From assembly GCF_022259695.1 (NCBI RefSeq), contig NZ_CP092099.1:2650471-2714470 (forward strand): a DNA stretch of 64,000 bases. Reading direction: 5' to 3'. A program made the position numbers and the translations under genes. Under the pieces are notes generated by a model. That model was not told where the DNA came from. It ran no database searches and saw nothing but the letters and a program-made list of their open reading frames with translations. This DNA comes from Flaviramulus sp. BrNp1-15. GTDB taxonomy: Bacteria; Bacteroidota; Bacteroidia; Flavobacteriales; Flavobacteriaceae. Positions 9,868 through 18,462 of the stretch are shown one piece after another; within the stretch, counting starts at the first letter, position 1, and every line of letters begins with the position of its first letter.

Positions 9868-10961
9868 TACACATTAAACAAGAAATGCATTACATCACCA
9901 TCCTTAACAATATAGTTTTTACCTTCAACACGCATTTTTCCAGCCTCTTTTACTTTAGCTTCACTACCGTAATTTACATAATCATCATAAGCTATAACTT
10001 CAGCACGAATAAAACCTTTTTCAAAATCGGTATGTATTACACCCGCTGCTTGTGGCGCAGTAGCTCCAATATCAACTGTCCAAGCACGAACTTCTTTTAC
10101 TCCGGCAGTAAAGTAGGTTTGCTGATTTAAAAGCTTGTATGCAGAACGAATTAATTTAGCAGAACCTGGTTCGTCTAACCCAATATCCTGTAAAAACATT
10201 TGGCGCTCTTCATAATCATCTAACTCATTTATATCTGCTTCTGTACCTACAGCAAGCACTAATACCTCAGCACTTTCATCTTTTACAGCCTCTTTAACTT
10301 GCTCAACATACGTATTCCCAGAAACCGCAGATTCTTCATCTACATTACATACATACATAACAGGTTTATCAGTTATAAATTGCGATGGTTTTACAAAATC
10401 GTTATCATCATCCTCACTAAATTCTAAAGCTCTTACTGATGTTCCTGCTTCTAAACCTGCTTTTATTTTCAATAAAACAGCTTCTTCTTTTTGAGCATCT
10501 TTATTTCCTGTTTTGGCAGCTCGCTTTACTTTATCAAGCTTCTTTTCAACAGTTTCTAAATCTTTTAGCTGCAATTCCATATCGATGGTTTCTTTATCTC
10601 TAATAGGATTTACATTACCATCAACATGCACAATGTTATCATTATCAAAACAGCGTAAAACGTGTAAAATAGCATCGGTTTCGCGAATGTTTGCTAGAAA
10701 CTGATTTCCTAAACCTTCACCTTTACTTGCCCCTTTTACTAATCCTGCAATATCAACAATCTCAACAGTTGCTGGAATTACACGCTCTGGATTTACCAAA
10801 GATTCTAATTTTTCTAAACGTTTATCTGGCACATTTACCACACCTATATTTGGTTCTATAGTACAAAACGGAAAGTTTGCACTTTGCGCTTTAGCGTTTG
10901 ACAAACAATTAAAAAGTGTTGATTTTCCAACATTTGGTAATCCTACAATACCTGCTTTCAT
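9867..10961 (-). CDS. ychF: Redox-regulated ATPase YchF
   Basis: An Obg-family P-loop protein that binds ribosomes and prefers ATP to GTP. The start [18 protein letters not shown] carries the G1 loop, [19 protein letters not shown] is the G3/switch region typical of YchF, and the G4 motif is CNVDEE (NxxE in place of NKxD), which explains the ATP preference in this family. A helical hairpin is followed by a C-terminal TGS domain (about residues 280-363). 364 residues is the family length. It forms a coupled pair with the SRPBCC gene downstream. Confidence 0.95.
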   Translation of the reverse strand: MKAGIVGLPNVGKSTLFNCLSNAKAQSANFPFCTIEPNIGVVNVPDKRLEKLESLVNPERVIPATVEIVDIAGLVKGASKGEGLGNQFLANIRETDAILHVLRCFDNDNIVHVDGNVNPIRDKETIDMELQLKDLETVEKKLDKVKRAAKTGNKDAQKEEAVLLKIKAGLEAGTSVRALEFSEDDDNDFVKPSQFITDKPVMYVCNVDEESAVSGNTYVEQVKEAVKDESAEVLVLAVGTEADINELDDYEERQMFLQDIGLDEPGSAKLIRSAYKLLNQQTYFTAGVKEVRAWTVDIGATAPQAAGVIHTDFEKGFIRAEVIAYDDYVNYGSEAKVKEAGKMRVEGKNYIVKDGDVMHFLFNV

Positions 10962-11061
10962 AATTTACTGAGATTTTTGCGGTGCAAATGTAACCATTTC
11001 CTTTGTTATTTTTTGTAACATTTTTAGGCTTAAATCGTTTATTAAATATAAACCATCATAA

Positions 11062-12540
11062 ATGAAAAAAATAACCCTATTATTTATAATTTGTTTTAGT
11101 TGCTTTTATACATTTTCACAAAATATAACAACTAAGTTAATAGACCAGAATAGCAAAAGTCCCATTCCGTTTGCCAATATTAAAACTGGAGAATATAGTG
11201 GTGTAATTTCTAATGAAGAAGGTTATTTTACCATAAACACAGATAGTAACAACCTTAAAACCATTACTATTTCGTGTTTAGGTTATCAAAACAAAACAGT
11301 AAACATTCAAGATTTAAAAGCTTTAAATTATATAATTGCATTAAGTGAAGCTATAAACCAACTTAACGAGGTTTATATTAGCAATAAAAAACCTAATGCC
11401 GACTCAATAATCGCAAGAGTTATTGCCAAAATTGACGATAATTACGACTCCAATCTTAACAAATACAATATATTTCATAGAACAACAGATTATGTAGATT
11501 TTCAAAGTCTAGACTTTGAAATTGAAAAAGCTTCGCATGTAAAAAAGAAGAATCTTGAAGACGCTAATGCTAGTTTAAGTGCCTTATCCAAAAAAATACG
11601 CGAAAGTGATATGAAACATTTCACCGATTTTAAAGGCGAACTTTACAGCTTAAACAAAGACAGTAGTAAAATTGTAGTTACAAAAGCTACAAAACTTATA
11701 GATTATAAAAACGACTTTGAAGTAGAAGATATACAAACCAAAGCACAAAGTGTTATTTTAAAATATCTGGATACTACAAAAACCTATAAATTAAAAACTG
11801 GCATTTTTAAAATTGAAGATTCTCTGTCTTTAAATGATGATGAATTTAAAGAAGAGGAAGAAAAACACGAATTTGATTTAAACCATTTAAATAACGAAAC
11901 CAAAAGTTTACTACGTCGTGGGCAGTTTTACAAAGACTCGTTTTTAAACAAGCTTTTAAACTCTAGTTTATATGATTATGTTTATGAAGATATTATTTAT
12001 AACAATGGCGAATTAAACTATGTAATTACATTTACTCCCAGAAAAGGAAAAGCAAAATATAGTGGTAAATTGTATGTAGCAAACGATAGTTATGCCATTA
12101 CGCGAGTTGATTACACTTATTACAAAAAAAGACATGGCGAAAAGCTAAATTTAAAACTTATTTTAGGTATAAAATACATTGCTAACGTTAGCGAAGGCTT
12201 GCTTTTATTTGAAAAAAACAGCGAAAACAAATACCATCCAAAATATTTAAAACGCACTACAGGTAGTTATTTTTATGTAAGTCGCGATATAAAGTTTATT
12301 GAAAATAGCAGAGCCAGAAATAAAGTGGGGTTTAGTTTTAAAATTGAAGGTAATAACCGTAATAAAGAAGAAATACTATTTACAGCAAATAATAAATTAA
12401 GTTTAAACGATTTTGTAGCTATAAAACAAAACAAAGTAGCGCCTTACACGGTTTTAAACGAATTTGAAAACACTATTTGGGAAAACGAAAACACTTTAGC
12501 GCCTTTACAGGAAATGAAAGATTTTAAGGTTGAGGATTAG
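11062..12540 (+). CDS. Carboxypeptidase-regulatory-like domain exported protein
   Basis: A signal peptide of about 19 residues ends at FYTFS-Q. Residues 20-110 form a CarboxypepD_reg-like sandwich (TTKLIDQNSKSPIPFANIK, EGYFTINTDS, ISCLGYQNKTV). The rest is a large beta-rich domain with an acidic Lys/Glu segment near 262-285 and a KGKAKYSGKLYVANDSYAI strand pair. It shares its architecture with the protein encoded at 1277. The role is unknown; an envelope location is inferred. It is a single gene and is followed at once by the oldest-looking repeat of cassette array 1. Confidence 0.8.
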   Translation: MKKITLLFIICFSCFYTFSQNITTKLIDQNSKSPIPFANIKTGEYSGVISNEEGYFTINTDSNNLKTITISCLGYQNKTVNIQDLKALNYIIALSEAINQLNEVYISNKKPNADSIIARVIAKIDDNYDSNLNKYNIFHRTTDYVDFQSLDFEIEKASHVKKKNLEDANASLSALSKKIRESDMKHFTDFKGELYSLNKDSSKIVVTKATKLIDYKNDFEVEDIQTKAQSVILKYLDTTKTYKLKTGIFKIEDSLSLNDDEFKEEEEKHEFDLNHLNNETKSLLRRGQFYKDSFLNKLLNSSLYDYVYEDIIYNNGELNYVITFTPRKGKAKYSGKLYVANDSYAITRVDYTYYKKRHGEKLNLKLILGIKYIANVSEGLLLFEKNSENKYHPKYLKRTTGSYFYVSRDIKFIENSRARNKVGFSFKIEGNNRNKEEILFTANNKLSLNDFVAIKQNKVAPYTVLNEFENTIWENENTLAPLQEMKDFKVED

Positions 12541-12554
12541 ATAGAATTTTTATT

Positions 12555-12640
12555 CAGTTTTGGATGTGGTTTAGTCATTCTAAAACACGAGGTTTGATAA
12601 AAAAATAGAAGCAATTAATAATAAACGTTATTGGTGATTC
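12555..12640 (-). repeat. attC-like repeat R0 (degenerate, partial)
   Basis: Downstream of the VOC gene. The minus strand starts AATCACCAATAACG then a TTATTATTAATTGC arm, which matches the left arm of better copies at most positions. The distal part around 12563-12580 (GGATGTGGTTTAGTC) resembles the other arm. The central hairpin is not recognisable and the far edge cannot be fixed. Confidence 0.5.
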
Positions 12641-12652
12641 TTTTTAATTTTC

Positions 12653-13003
12653 TTAAATGCTTTGACCAAATGTCAATAGGTTGGTATCTGGATCAAGTAT
12701 AGAGAATTCCTTTTGTCCCCAAGGTTTAGATTCCAATTTCCCATTTGGGTGAATAGTTACGTTATTATTTAATAATGTTTGGTAAAAATTGTCGATATCA
12801 TCAGTTCTAATATAAACTTGTCCGTAATTATCTTCAGGAGCAAGTTCTTTAAATTCAAAGAAATGAATTTCTATTTTATCTTTTCTAACCATTAAATACC
12901 CTTCATAATCGCTTATTTCTTTAAATCCTAGCTTATTTACATAAAATGTTCTAGTAACATTTTTATCACGCATAGGTAATTTCGGATTAATATCGGTTAG
13001 CAT
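12653..13003 (-). CDS. VOC-family (glyoxalase/bleomycin-resistance-like) protein
   Basis: 116 residues with the paired beta-alpha-beta-beta-beta modules of the vicinal-oxygen-chelate fold: FYVNKLGFKEISDYEGYLMV in the first half, VYIRTDDIDNFYQTLLNN and FSILDPDTNLLTFGQ in the second. Putative ligand residues are His near position 48 and Glu/Asp near the C-terminus, but the full metal set is uncertain. Members include bleomycin-binding proteins and diverse dioxygenases. It is the gene of the oldest-looking unit in array 1, with unit ends matching at 10 of 13 bases. Confidence 0.85.
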   Translation of the reverse strand: MLTDINPKLPMRDKNVTRTFYVNKLGFKEISDYEGYLMVRKDKIEIHFFEFKELAPEDNYGQVYIRTDDIDNFYQTLLNNNVTIHPNGKLESKPWGQKEFSILDPDTNLLTFGQSI

Positions 13004-13067
13004 AGTTGTACTATTAGTATTTCTAAATCATATTTTTCAATCCAATTTCAATATATCACGCCTGTTT

Positions 13068-13207
13068 AATGACCACTGACGTGTTTATGTATGGTAGTTG
13101 CGAGTCTTTCATTAAAATAGCCAAAGGAAATGAATCTATTGAAAATACGTAGGATTTTCCAAATAAACATTTGCCAAAGCAATTAATTACACACGTTGTT
13201 GTATGCA
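13068..13207 (-). repeat. attC-like repeat R1
   Basis: Downstream of the protease gene, 123 bases from its AAC core to its GTC (normally GTT) core. On the minus strand it begins TGCATACAACAACGTG, continues with a GTAATTAATTGC arm, has a central hairpin with arms GAAAAT and ATTTTC, and ends GCAACTACCATACATAAACACGTC. Its outer bases are complementary to the start of the same cassette at 14034-14043. Confidence 0.8.
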
Positions 13208-13211
13208 GTTT

Positions 13212-14009
13212 TTAAGGTAAACTATCAAATATTTTTTCCAAATATGATGCTTTCCATAATGCACCATAGATGTAAAGTTTATGTGAATGTGAAAAGACTC
13301 CCATAAATTTTGATTGACCAGTTACAAATGCATTTTTGCCATTTTTAAGTTTTACCATTTGATTACTTTTAAAATAAACTGGGGAACCAGACATTCCTGG
13401 GAAAGTTATAGCGTCAACCCACATTATTGGCTTTCCTTCTTGATCAAAATCTGGTTCAGATGCAATTAGTCCAGATTTCCATACAGGAAATGCAGGAAAA
13501 CTTCTCACACCTCTGGGAAATCCTAAAATGAATACTCTATCAGTAGTTGTTATTTGGACTTCGTCATACGCTGATTTTTTATAATTAACTGGATAAGTTT
13601 TTACTCCAAGAGTATCTTTTAAAGGTAATTCAATTACGTCAACATATTCATTCTTTATTTTATTTTCATGCCATAATTTATTGCCTAATTTATCAAATAA
13701 ATGTTCAGTTTTCAAAATATAAGTTCCCAAACTATCTGCATTGTGAAGTATTACAATTTTATTAGGTGCTACAGGTTTTTTTGGGTCAAGCCATTTATTG
13801 TTGAAAGGATTTTTATTAGTTATAACATGATAATTTGTAACTAAATAATTTTGAGTTTTTGATTTGATAATAAAACCTGTTGCGCTACTTAATTTAGTTG
13901 TGCCATTGTAAGTTTCTATATACAAACTTTGTAAAGACTCAATCTGCGTAATGGTTTGACTTATTGCAGATATAGGTAAAAAAAATAAAAATAGTATAAG
14001 GTTTCTCAT
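13212..14009 (-). CDS. Secreted trypsin-like serine protease (cassette gene)
   Basis: A signal peptide of about 17 residues precedes a chymotrypsin-fold domain. The His site is YLVTNYHVIT (around residue 58), a plausible Asp lies in VDVIELPL (about 126), and the catalytic Ser is in TFPGMSGSPVYF (about 215). The strand LVTNYHV and loop GMSGSPV are typical of stress-type trypsin-like peptidases without a PDZ domain. Substrate is unknown. Its cassette has 10-bp complementary ends (GTTGTATGCA at 13198 and TGCATACAAC at 14034). The stop lies five bases from the repeat edge and the leader is about 24 bases. Confidence 0.82.
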   Translation of the reverse strand: MRNLILFLFFLPISAISQTITQIESLQSLYIETYNGTTKLSSATGFIIKSKTQNYLVTNYHVITNKNPFNNKWLDPKKPVAPNKIVILHNADSLGTYILKTEHLFDKLGNKLWHENKIKNEYVDVIELPLKDTLGVKTYPVNYKKSAYDEVQITTTDRVFILGFPRGVRSFPAFPVWKSGLIASEPDFDQEGKPIMWVDAITFPGMSGSPVYFKSNQMVKLKNGKNAFVTGQSKFMGVFSHSHKLYIYGALWKASYLEKIFDSLP

Positions 14010-14033
14010 TGTTAGAGTAAAGTTTGTTCAAAT

Positions 14034-14173
14034 TGCATACAACGGTTTTATCTATGGTTAGTTGCGTGTTTCAGCAACTAATTTAGCAAACAAATCACAG
14101 ATAGAAAATTCCAGCGGAATTTTCGTAAGTCGGCAGTGAACCAAACAATTAATTATACACGTTGTTGTAACTT
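14034..14173 (-). repeat. attC-like repeat R2
   Basis: Lies between the winged-helix and protease cassettes; 126 bases from AAC core to GTT core. The minus strand reads AAGTTACAACAAC, arm GTGTATAATTAATTG, central hairpin with arms GAAAATTCC and GGAATTTTC around GCT, then arm CAACTAACCATA and core ACCGTTGTATGCA. It contains the segment CTAAATTAGTTGCTGAAACACGCAA, shared in large part with R5 and R7. Confidence 0.85.
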
Positions 14174-14183
14174 GTTTTTTAAA

Positions 14184-15047
14184 TTATTCCTTTTCAAAAT
14201 AGATTTTTGTCATAATACTATCTTTAACAACAGAATCATTTAATACATAATCAAATGCAATATTAATAACTCCTAAAATCTCTTTATCTTCTTTTTCAAA
14301 ATAAGCAATTCTATTTCCACTAAGAAGCATTTTTCTTTTAATCTGGAGTATTACAGATTCTTTTGTATTTACCGAATCTATTATTGGATTTGAAATAAAT
14401 GTTTCTAAAAGATTAATTTCAGGTTTCATTTCAAACCCTTGAGCTTCTTTTAAAATATATGGCTTGTCATAAAATTCATAATTGACAATTCTAAAATTTT
14501 CATTTATAATACTTTTAGTTCCTTGATAGGTAAATTCAATCTCTAAACTGTCAATTGTTGTAAAACTATCCATATTTGTAGTAATTCGATAGGGTTCAAC
14601 TCTTACTAAAGGTTTAACTAATTTATTAGAATGATTACTTGTATTTTCTATCGAGGAATTACTAAATAATAATATATAGCCGACAATTAAACCGCCAAAA
14701 ATTGCAATTGTCCAAGGATCATATAATATCTTTTTTAGATTAATTTTCCATTTAGAAGATAGTTTTGAATATCCTCCAAATTTTAAAAACTCGTAACCTT
14801 TTTTTGTGATTTCTGGGTTTTTTAGTTGATAATTTGCATCAAATTGAAAATTTACTAAACCATCTTCATTCAGTCTTCTCAAATATTTCATAGAAGTATT
14901 AGTTAATAATTCTAATTGCTGATTTGGTTCATTTTCTTTTTTGAGTAGTTCTTTTAAAATATTATCTAGAGTTTTAATATCATCTTTGTCTAAACTTAAA
15001 TGAGAGTTTGGGTTTGAAATATTTATGTTAAAATCTGTTTTTTTCAT
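14184..15047 (-). CDS. Winged-helix-like single-pass membrane protein (cassette gene)
   Basis: Not assigned to a family. Residues about 20-95 look like a small winged-helix domain (KYLRRLNEDGLVNFQFDANY then ITKKGYEFLKFGG, a phrase common in YjcQ/marR-like helices). One transmembrane helix follows at about 115-132 (TIAIFGGLIVGYILLFS), then a 150-residue outer domain of beta character. This topology suggests a membrane-tethered sensor or regulator, by inference. Cassette ends are GTTGTAACTT (14164) and AAGTTACAAC (15054), a perfect 10-bp complement; the leader is only seven bases. Confidence 0.6.
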   Translation of the reverse strand: MKKTDFNINISNPNSHLSLDKDDIKTLDNILKELLKKENEPNQQLELLTNTSMKYLRRLNEDGLVNFQFDANYQLKNPEITKKGYEFLKFGGYSKLSSKWKINLKKILYDPWTIAIFGGLIVGYILLFSNSSIENTSNHSNKLVKPLVRVEPYRITTNMDSFTTIDSLEIEFTYQGTKSIINENFRIVNYEFYDKPYILKEAQGFEMKPEINLLETFISNPIIDSVNTKESVILQIKRKMLLSGNRIAYFEKEDKEILGVINIAFDYVLNDSVVKDSIMTKIYFEKE

Positions 15048-15053
15048 CTAAAT

Positions 15054-15191
15054 AAGTTACAACGGTCTAGTGTATGATTTCGTTGCCTGTTTAAGCATTA
15101 AAGTTAGCGAATAAATCACAGATAGAAAGTCCGCGAGGACTTTCGTAAGTAAGCTATAACTAGCAATGAATTATACACATTGTTGTGCTTA
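15054..15191 (-). repeat. attC-like repeat R3
   Basis: Lies between the HEPN/nuclease and winged-helix cassettes; 124 bases between cores. The minus strand reads TAAGCACAACAAT, arm GTGTATAATTCATTGC, hairpin arms GAAAGTCC and GGACTTTC around TCGC, then GCAACGAAATCATACAC and core ACCGTTGTAACTT. Both the hairpin (AT pair to GC) and the arm (TTA/TAA to TTC/GAA) differ from other copies in a compensatory way. Confidence 0.85.
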
Positions 15192-15192
15192 G

Positions 15193-16140
15193 TTATTTTA
15201 TCGTTGTCGTATAATAAATTTCTTTTCCGAAATGTGCCATAGTATCAATTTCTAAAAAATTTGAGCTCGGAACATTTTTTGGATACCATAAAATACCTTG
15301 TTCAATTTTGGTTGCAGTTAGATAATCCAATAGTTGGTCTTCGTGAGAATGAGTTTGTCTAATTGAAGGTCGTTTGAATTCAATTATTAGTTTTTCTTTC
15401 CCTAATTCGACCAACATATCCAATCTGTAACTTCTGTTTTTGTCAGAATGTTTAACGTCAGTTTTTACTTCAATTTCTTTCGATGCAGTTTTGATAAAAG
15501 CACTAAACATTCCAATCAATTCAAGTTCTTTAGTGTTAGAATTTAAAAGTTTATTTTCTGTAGAAAACTCTTTTATTAATTCAACTATTTTTTCGTGTAA
15601 ATCTAAATCAGGTTTTTTAATAATTGCTTGAATTAACTTCTGCTTTTCCTTTTCATTTTTAAGTCTTTCTTTCTCGTTATCAAAAGCAAGTTTTTCAATG
15701 ATTTGATTTAATAAAACATATATGTAAGCCGAAACGTTTACAATAGCTAAAAATGCCTCACTTTGGTCAAAGAATAGTTTAAAATCGTGAGTTGACTTAT
15801 TCCTCCATTCTTGTCTGTAATTTTTAAAAAAGTGAAGAACACGTTCATTAAATATTGAATTTGTCTCAAAGAAATCCTCAATATCAACAGTTCGCTTATT
15901 GTTAGCTTGACTTTCAGATTTTTCAGCTAAAATCATATATGATTGCCTTAAACTTCCCTCAAAAGCTTGATTAGTTCTGTAGATTACATCTGTAAAATAG
16001 TTTTCATCTCCATTTAATCTTCCCTCTTTGTAGAAAAATTCAGCACGTTCAATATGAATTAGAACTTTATCTAAAGTCACAGCAGAAGATAATTCTCTTA
16101 TCTCTGTTATTTGCTCTCTGATTGCATTTAAAGTGTCCAA
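15193..16140 (-). CDS. Probable HEPN + PD-(D/E)XK nuclease-like fusion (cassette gene)
   Basis: Residues about 22-155 are all-helical and resemble a HEPN domain: IHIERAEFFYKEGRL, YRTNQAFEGSLRQSYMIL, then the RNase-type motif RNKSTH (Arg113, His118, Rx4H with Asn after Arg). A charged coiled region (155-175) follows. Residues 225-290 carry a restriction-type core: RLDMLVELG (Asp241), LIIEFKRP (Glu254, Lys256), and a helix with EDQLLDYL (Gln269). HEPN RNases and PD-(D/E)XK nucleases are both common in defence and toxin systems, so a defence role is plausible but inferred. Cassette ends are GTTGTGCTTA (15182) and TAAGCACAAC (16161). No partner antitoxin gene is visible. Confidence 0.6.
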   Translation of the reverse strand: MDTLNAIREQITEIRELSSAVTLDKVLIHIERAEFFYKEGRLNGDENYFTDVIYRTNQAFEGSLRQSYMILAEKSESQANNKRTVDIEDFFETNSIFNERVLHFFKNYRQEWRNKSTHDFKLFFDQSEAFLAIVNVSAYIYVLLNQIIEKLAFDNEKERLKNEKEKQKLIQAIIKKPDLDLHEKIVELIKEFSTENKLLNSNTKELELIGMFSAFIKTASKEIEVKTDVKHSDKNRSYRLDMLVELGKEKLIIEFKRPSIRQTHSHEDQLLDYLTATKIEQGILWYPKNVPSSNFLEIDTMAHFGKEIYYTTTIK

Positions 16141-16160
16141 TTTCGGTAGTTTTTTCTAAT

Positions 16161-16292
16161 TAAGCACAACTAAGGGATATGAATCATTTCACACTTCTAC
16201 TTCACTCATTAAAAACCAATTACACCCACTAACAAGCTAAATTAATAGAAATGCCACACTATTGAAAGCGAAGTTATTAAGAGTTGTAAACA
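16161..16292 (-). repeat. attC-like repeat R4 or array boundary site (divergent)
   Basis: The upstream edge TAAGCACAAC complements the far end of the HEPN cassette. A GTTGTAAACA box at 16283-16292, seven bases before the end of the pyruvate-kinase-like gene, gives a 118-base AAC-to-GTT interval, close to the other copies. The interior shows little of the family arms or hairpin (only a GTTAGTGGGTGTAATTGG segment on minus). It may be a decayed repeat or a primary attachment site; no partner for GTTGTAAACA was found upstream of the kinase-like gene. Confidence 0.45.
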
Positions 16293-16298
16293 AAAAAA

Positions 16299-17843
16299 CT
16301 AATCTTCTTTAACCAATGCAGTTTTTATACTTGTAAAGTTTTCTATAGCTGTTTTAGCTACATTAAGTGGCCTTAGCTCATTTTTCTTTTTAAACAAATG
16401 CCCTTCCATTCTTATAAGTACTTCATCAAGAATTTTTATGGCTTCGTTAATATGCGGGCCTTTATTTAGCATAATGCATTCTGCTTGTGCGCCTTGAGTA
16501 GCATCACTTATTTCTGCACGGGTTGGTATACCGGTTTTAGCCAAATTTTCAAGCACTTGAGTTGCCCAAATTACAGGTACGTGCGCTGCTTCGCATAACC
16601 ATAATATTTGGTTTTGCACTTCAGAAATTCGTTCAAAACCTATTTCTATAGCTAAATCTCCTCGAGCAATCATAACGCCTATTTTACCCCTTTTCATTCC
16701 TTCAATTAATATATTGGGTAAATTTTCAAAAGCTTCTCTATTTTCAATTTTAAAAACAACTCCTAAATCACATGCCTTATATTTATTAAGCTCGTTATAC
16801 AAATGTTTTACGTCTTCAGCGGTGCGTACAAACGAGTAGCCTACAATATCTGCATGTTTACAAATAAAAGGGAGTAACTCTATATCTCTGGCGGTTAAAG
16901 CTGGTAAATTAAGTACCGTATCGGGCAGGTTTATACCTTTAAAGGAAGATAATTTTGATTTATAACAGTCTGTAATAATTATTTCAATCTCGTCTTCTTT
17001 TTTTGATACCACTTTAGATTTTATCATGCCATCGTCAAAAAATAAAACATCACCTACTTTTACATCATCAATAATTTGATGTAATAAAACGCCAACTTCG
17101 GCTTTTTCAAGTTGTTCGTTATTTTTTCCGAATTTAGATTTCTTACCTAAGGTTTCTCTTTTGGTTAAAATAACATACTCACCCACTCGAATTGGAATAC
17201 CATTTTTAACTTTCCCTTTTTTGCTAAGTATTTCAATTTTTGCGGTTCTTATTTTTGGCCCAGATAAATCCATATAAATCTTTACAGCTCTATCCGTTTC
17301 ATTAGAAACTTCACGAATAATTGCAATAATTTTAGTCCAGATACTTAAATCGCCATGACTTAAATTAATTCTTGCTATTTCCATACCGTTTAAAACCATA
17401 TCCCGGATAATTTGTTTATCCTCGGCAGCTTCAACTGGAATGGTAACCATTATTTCTGTAAAGTGTTTTCTTTTAATTGTGTTGAATAAACTGTTGGCGT
17501 GCTTTTTTAGTAATTTTTTGCTTTTACCGTAGCCTATAATTTCAATATTTGTATCTACATTAAAAGGGTGCTCTAAAACAAGGCATAGATTTCTAACAAC
17601 GTTATATAGATTACTAAACACATAGCCTTCTCCTGTTCTTAATGAAGACAAACCAATATCTGATAATGTCTCGTGATACTTTCTTAAATCAAAACTTCTT
17701 AAAATAAGATACCTAAAAAAGTTTTTAGCACTTAATTTATAATCGTCATGAACTTGTACTATTTGTGATTCAATTGCAGATTCATTATCAATTATAACCT
17801 CTAAAATCTGTCTTAATTCCTCCTCTACTTTTTTTGTTTTCAT
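16299..17843 (-). CDS. Non-canonical pyruvate-kinase-like protein
   Basis: Residues about 135-490 carry the pyruvate kinase barrel: MEIARINLSHGD, MDLSGPKIRT, FFDDGMI, LPALTARDIELL, KIENREAFENL, VMIARGDLAIEIG and WATQVLE. The catalytic Lys and substrate-binding segments are recognisable. It differs from glycolytic enzymes by a helical 130-residue N-terminal extension (FFRYLILRSFDLRKYHETL) and by lacking the allosteric C-terminal domain; the usual VMLSGETA is ECIMLNKGP. This is a known divergent branch, so activity is likely but a regulatory or specialised role is possible. It is a lone gene whose end touches cassette array 1. Confidence 0.82.
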   Translation of the reverse strand: MKTKKVEEELRQILEVIIDNESAIESQIVQVHDDYKLSAKNFFRYLILRSFDLRKYHETLSDIGLSSLRTGEGYVFSNLYNVVRNLCLVLEHPFNVDTNIEIIGYGKSKKLLKKHANSLFNTIKRKHFTEIMVTIPVEAAEDKQIIRDMVLNGMEIARINLSHGDLSIWTKIIAIIREVSNETDRAVKIYMDLSGPKIRTAKIEILSKKGKVKNGIPIRVGEYVILTKRETLGKKSKFGKNNEQLEKAEVGVLLHQIIDDVKVGDVLFFDDGMIKSKVVSKKEDEIEIIITDCYKSKLSSFKGINLPDTVLNLPALTARDIELLPFICKHADIVGYSFVRTAEDVKHLYNELNKYKACDLGVVFKIENREAFENLPNILIEGMKRGKIGVMIARGDLAIEIGFERISEVQNQILWLCEAAHVPVIWATQVLENLAKTGIPTRAEISDATQGAQAECIMLNKGPHINEAIKILDEVLIRMEGHLFKKKNELRPLNVAKTAIENFTSIKTALVKED

Positions 17844-17953
17844 ACTTCCAATTTACCAATCAACATCTAAAAAAAATCTTTAATTATTTTAAGCGAATTC
17901 ACTATGCTAATTTAACCATTTATTACAGGCTATTTTAGTTTTATTTAACAAAA

Positions 17954-17980
17954 AAATCCTGAGCAAAATGCTCAGGATTA
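17954..17980 (-). terminator. Rho-independent terminator of the ferredoxin gene
   Basis: Perfect 11-bp stem (AATCCTGAGCA / TGCTCAGGATT, loop AAA) followed on the minus strand by a T-rich run (17950-17956). It lies 34 bases beyond the ferredoxin stop. Confidence 0.85.
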
Positions 17981-18013
17981 AATATTATTTATCAATTGTA
18001 ATTAAATATTAAT

Positions 18014-18462
<449 letters not shown>

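Larger units (their letters stand above)
12555..16292 (-). mobile_element. Cassette array 1: four single-gene units separated by attC-like repeats
   Basis: Reading the minus strand, the order is repeat, HEPN/PD-(D/E)XK gene, repeat, winged-helix membrane protein, repeat, trypsin-like protease, repeat, VOC gene, partial repeat. Every gene has the same orientation as its repeat. Stops lie 1-12 bases from the repeat edge and starts 7-65 bases from it, so the genes fill their units. Unit ends are complementary and unit-specific: 13198-13207 with 14034-14043, 14164-14173 with 15054-15063, 15182-15191 with 16161-16170, and (10 of 13) 12627-12639 with 13068-13080. This resembles an integron cassette array without an integrase. 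Confidence 0.75.

Noticed and set aside
16299-17843. The pyruvate-kinase-like gene as a member of cassette array 1
   Set aside because: A GTTGTAAACA box lies at its end, but no complementary TGTTTACAAC was found upstream of its start.
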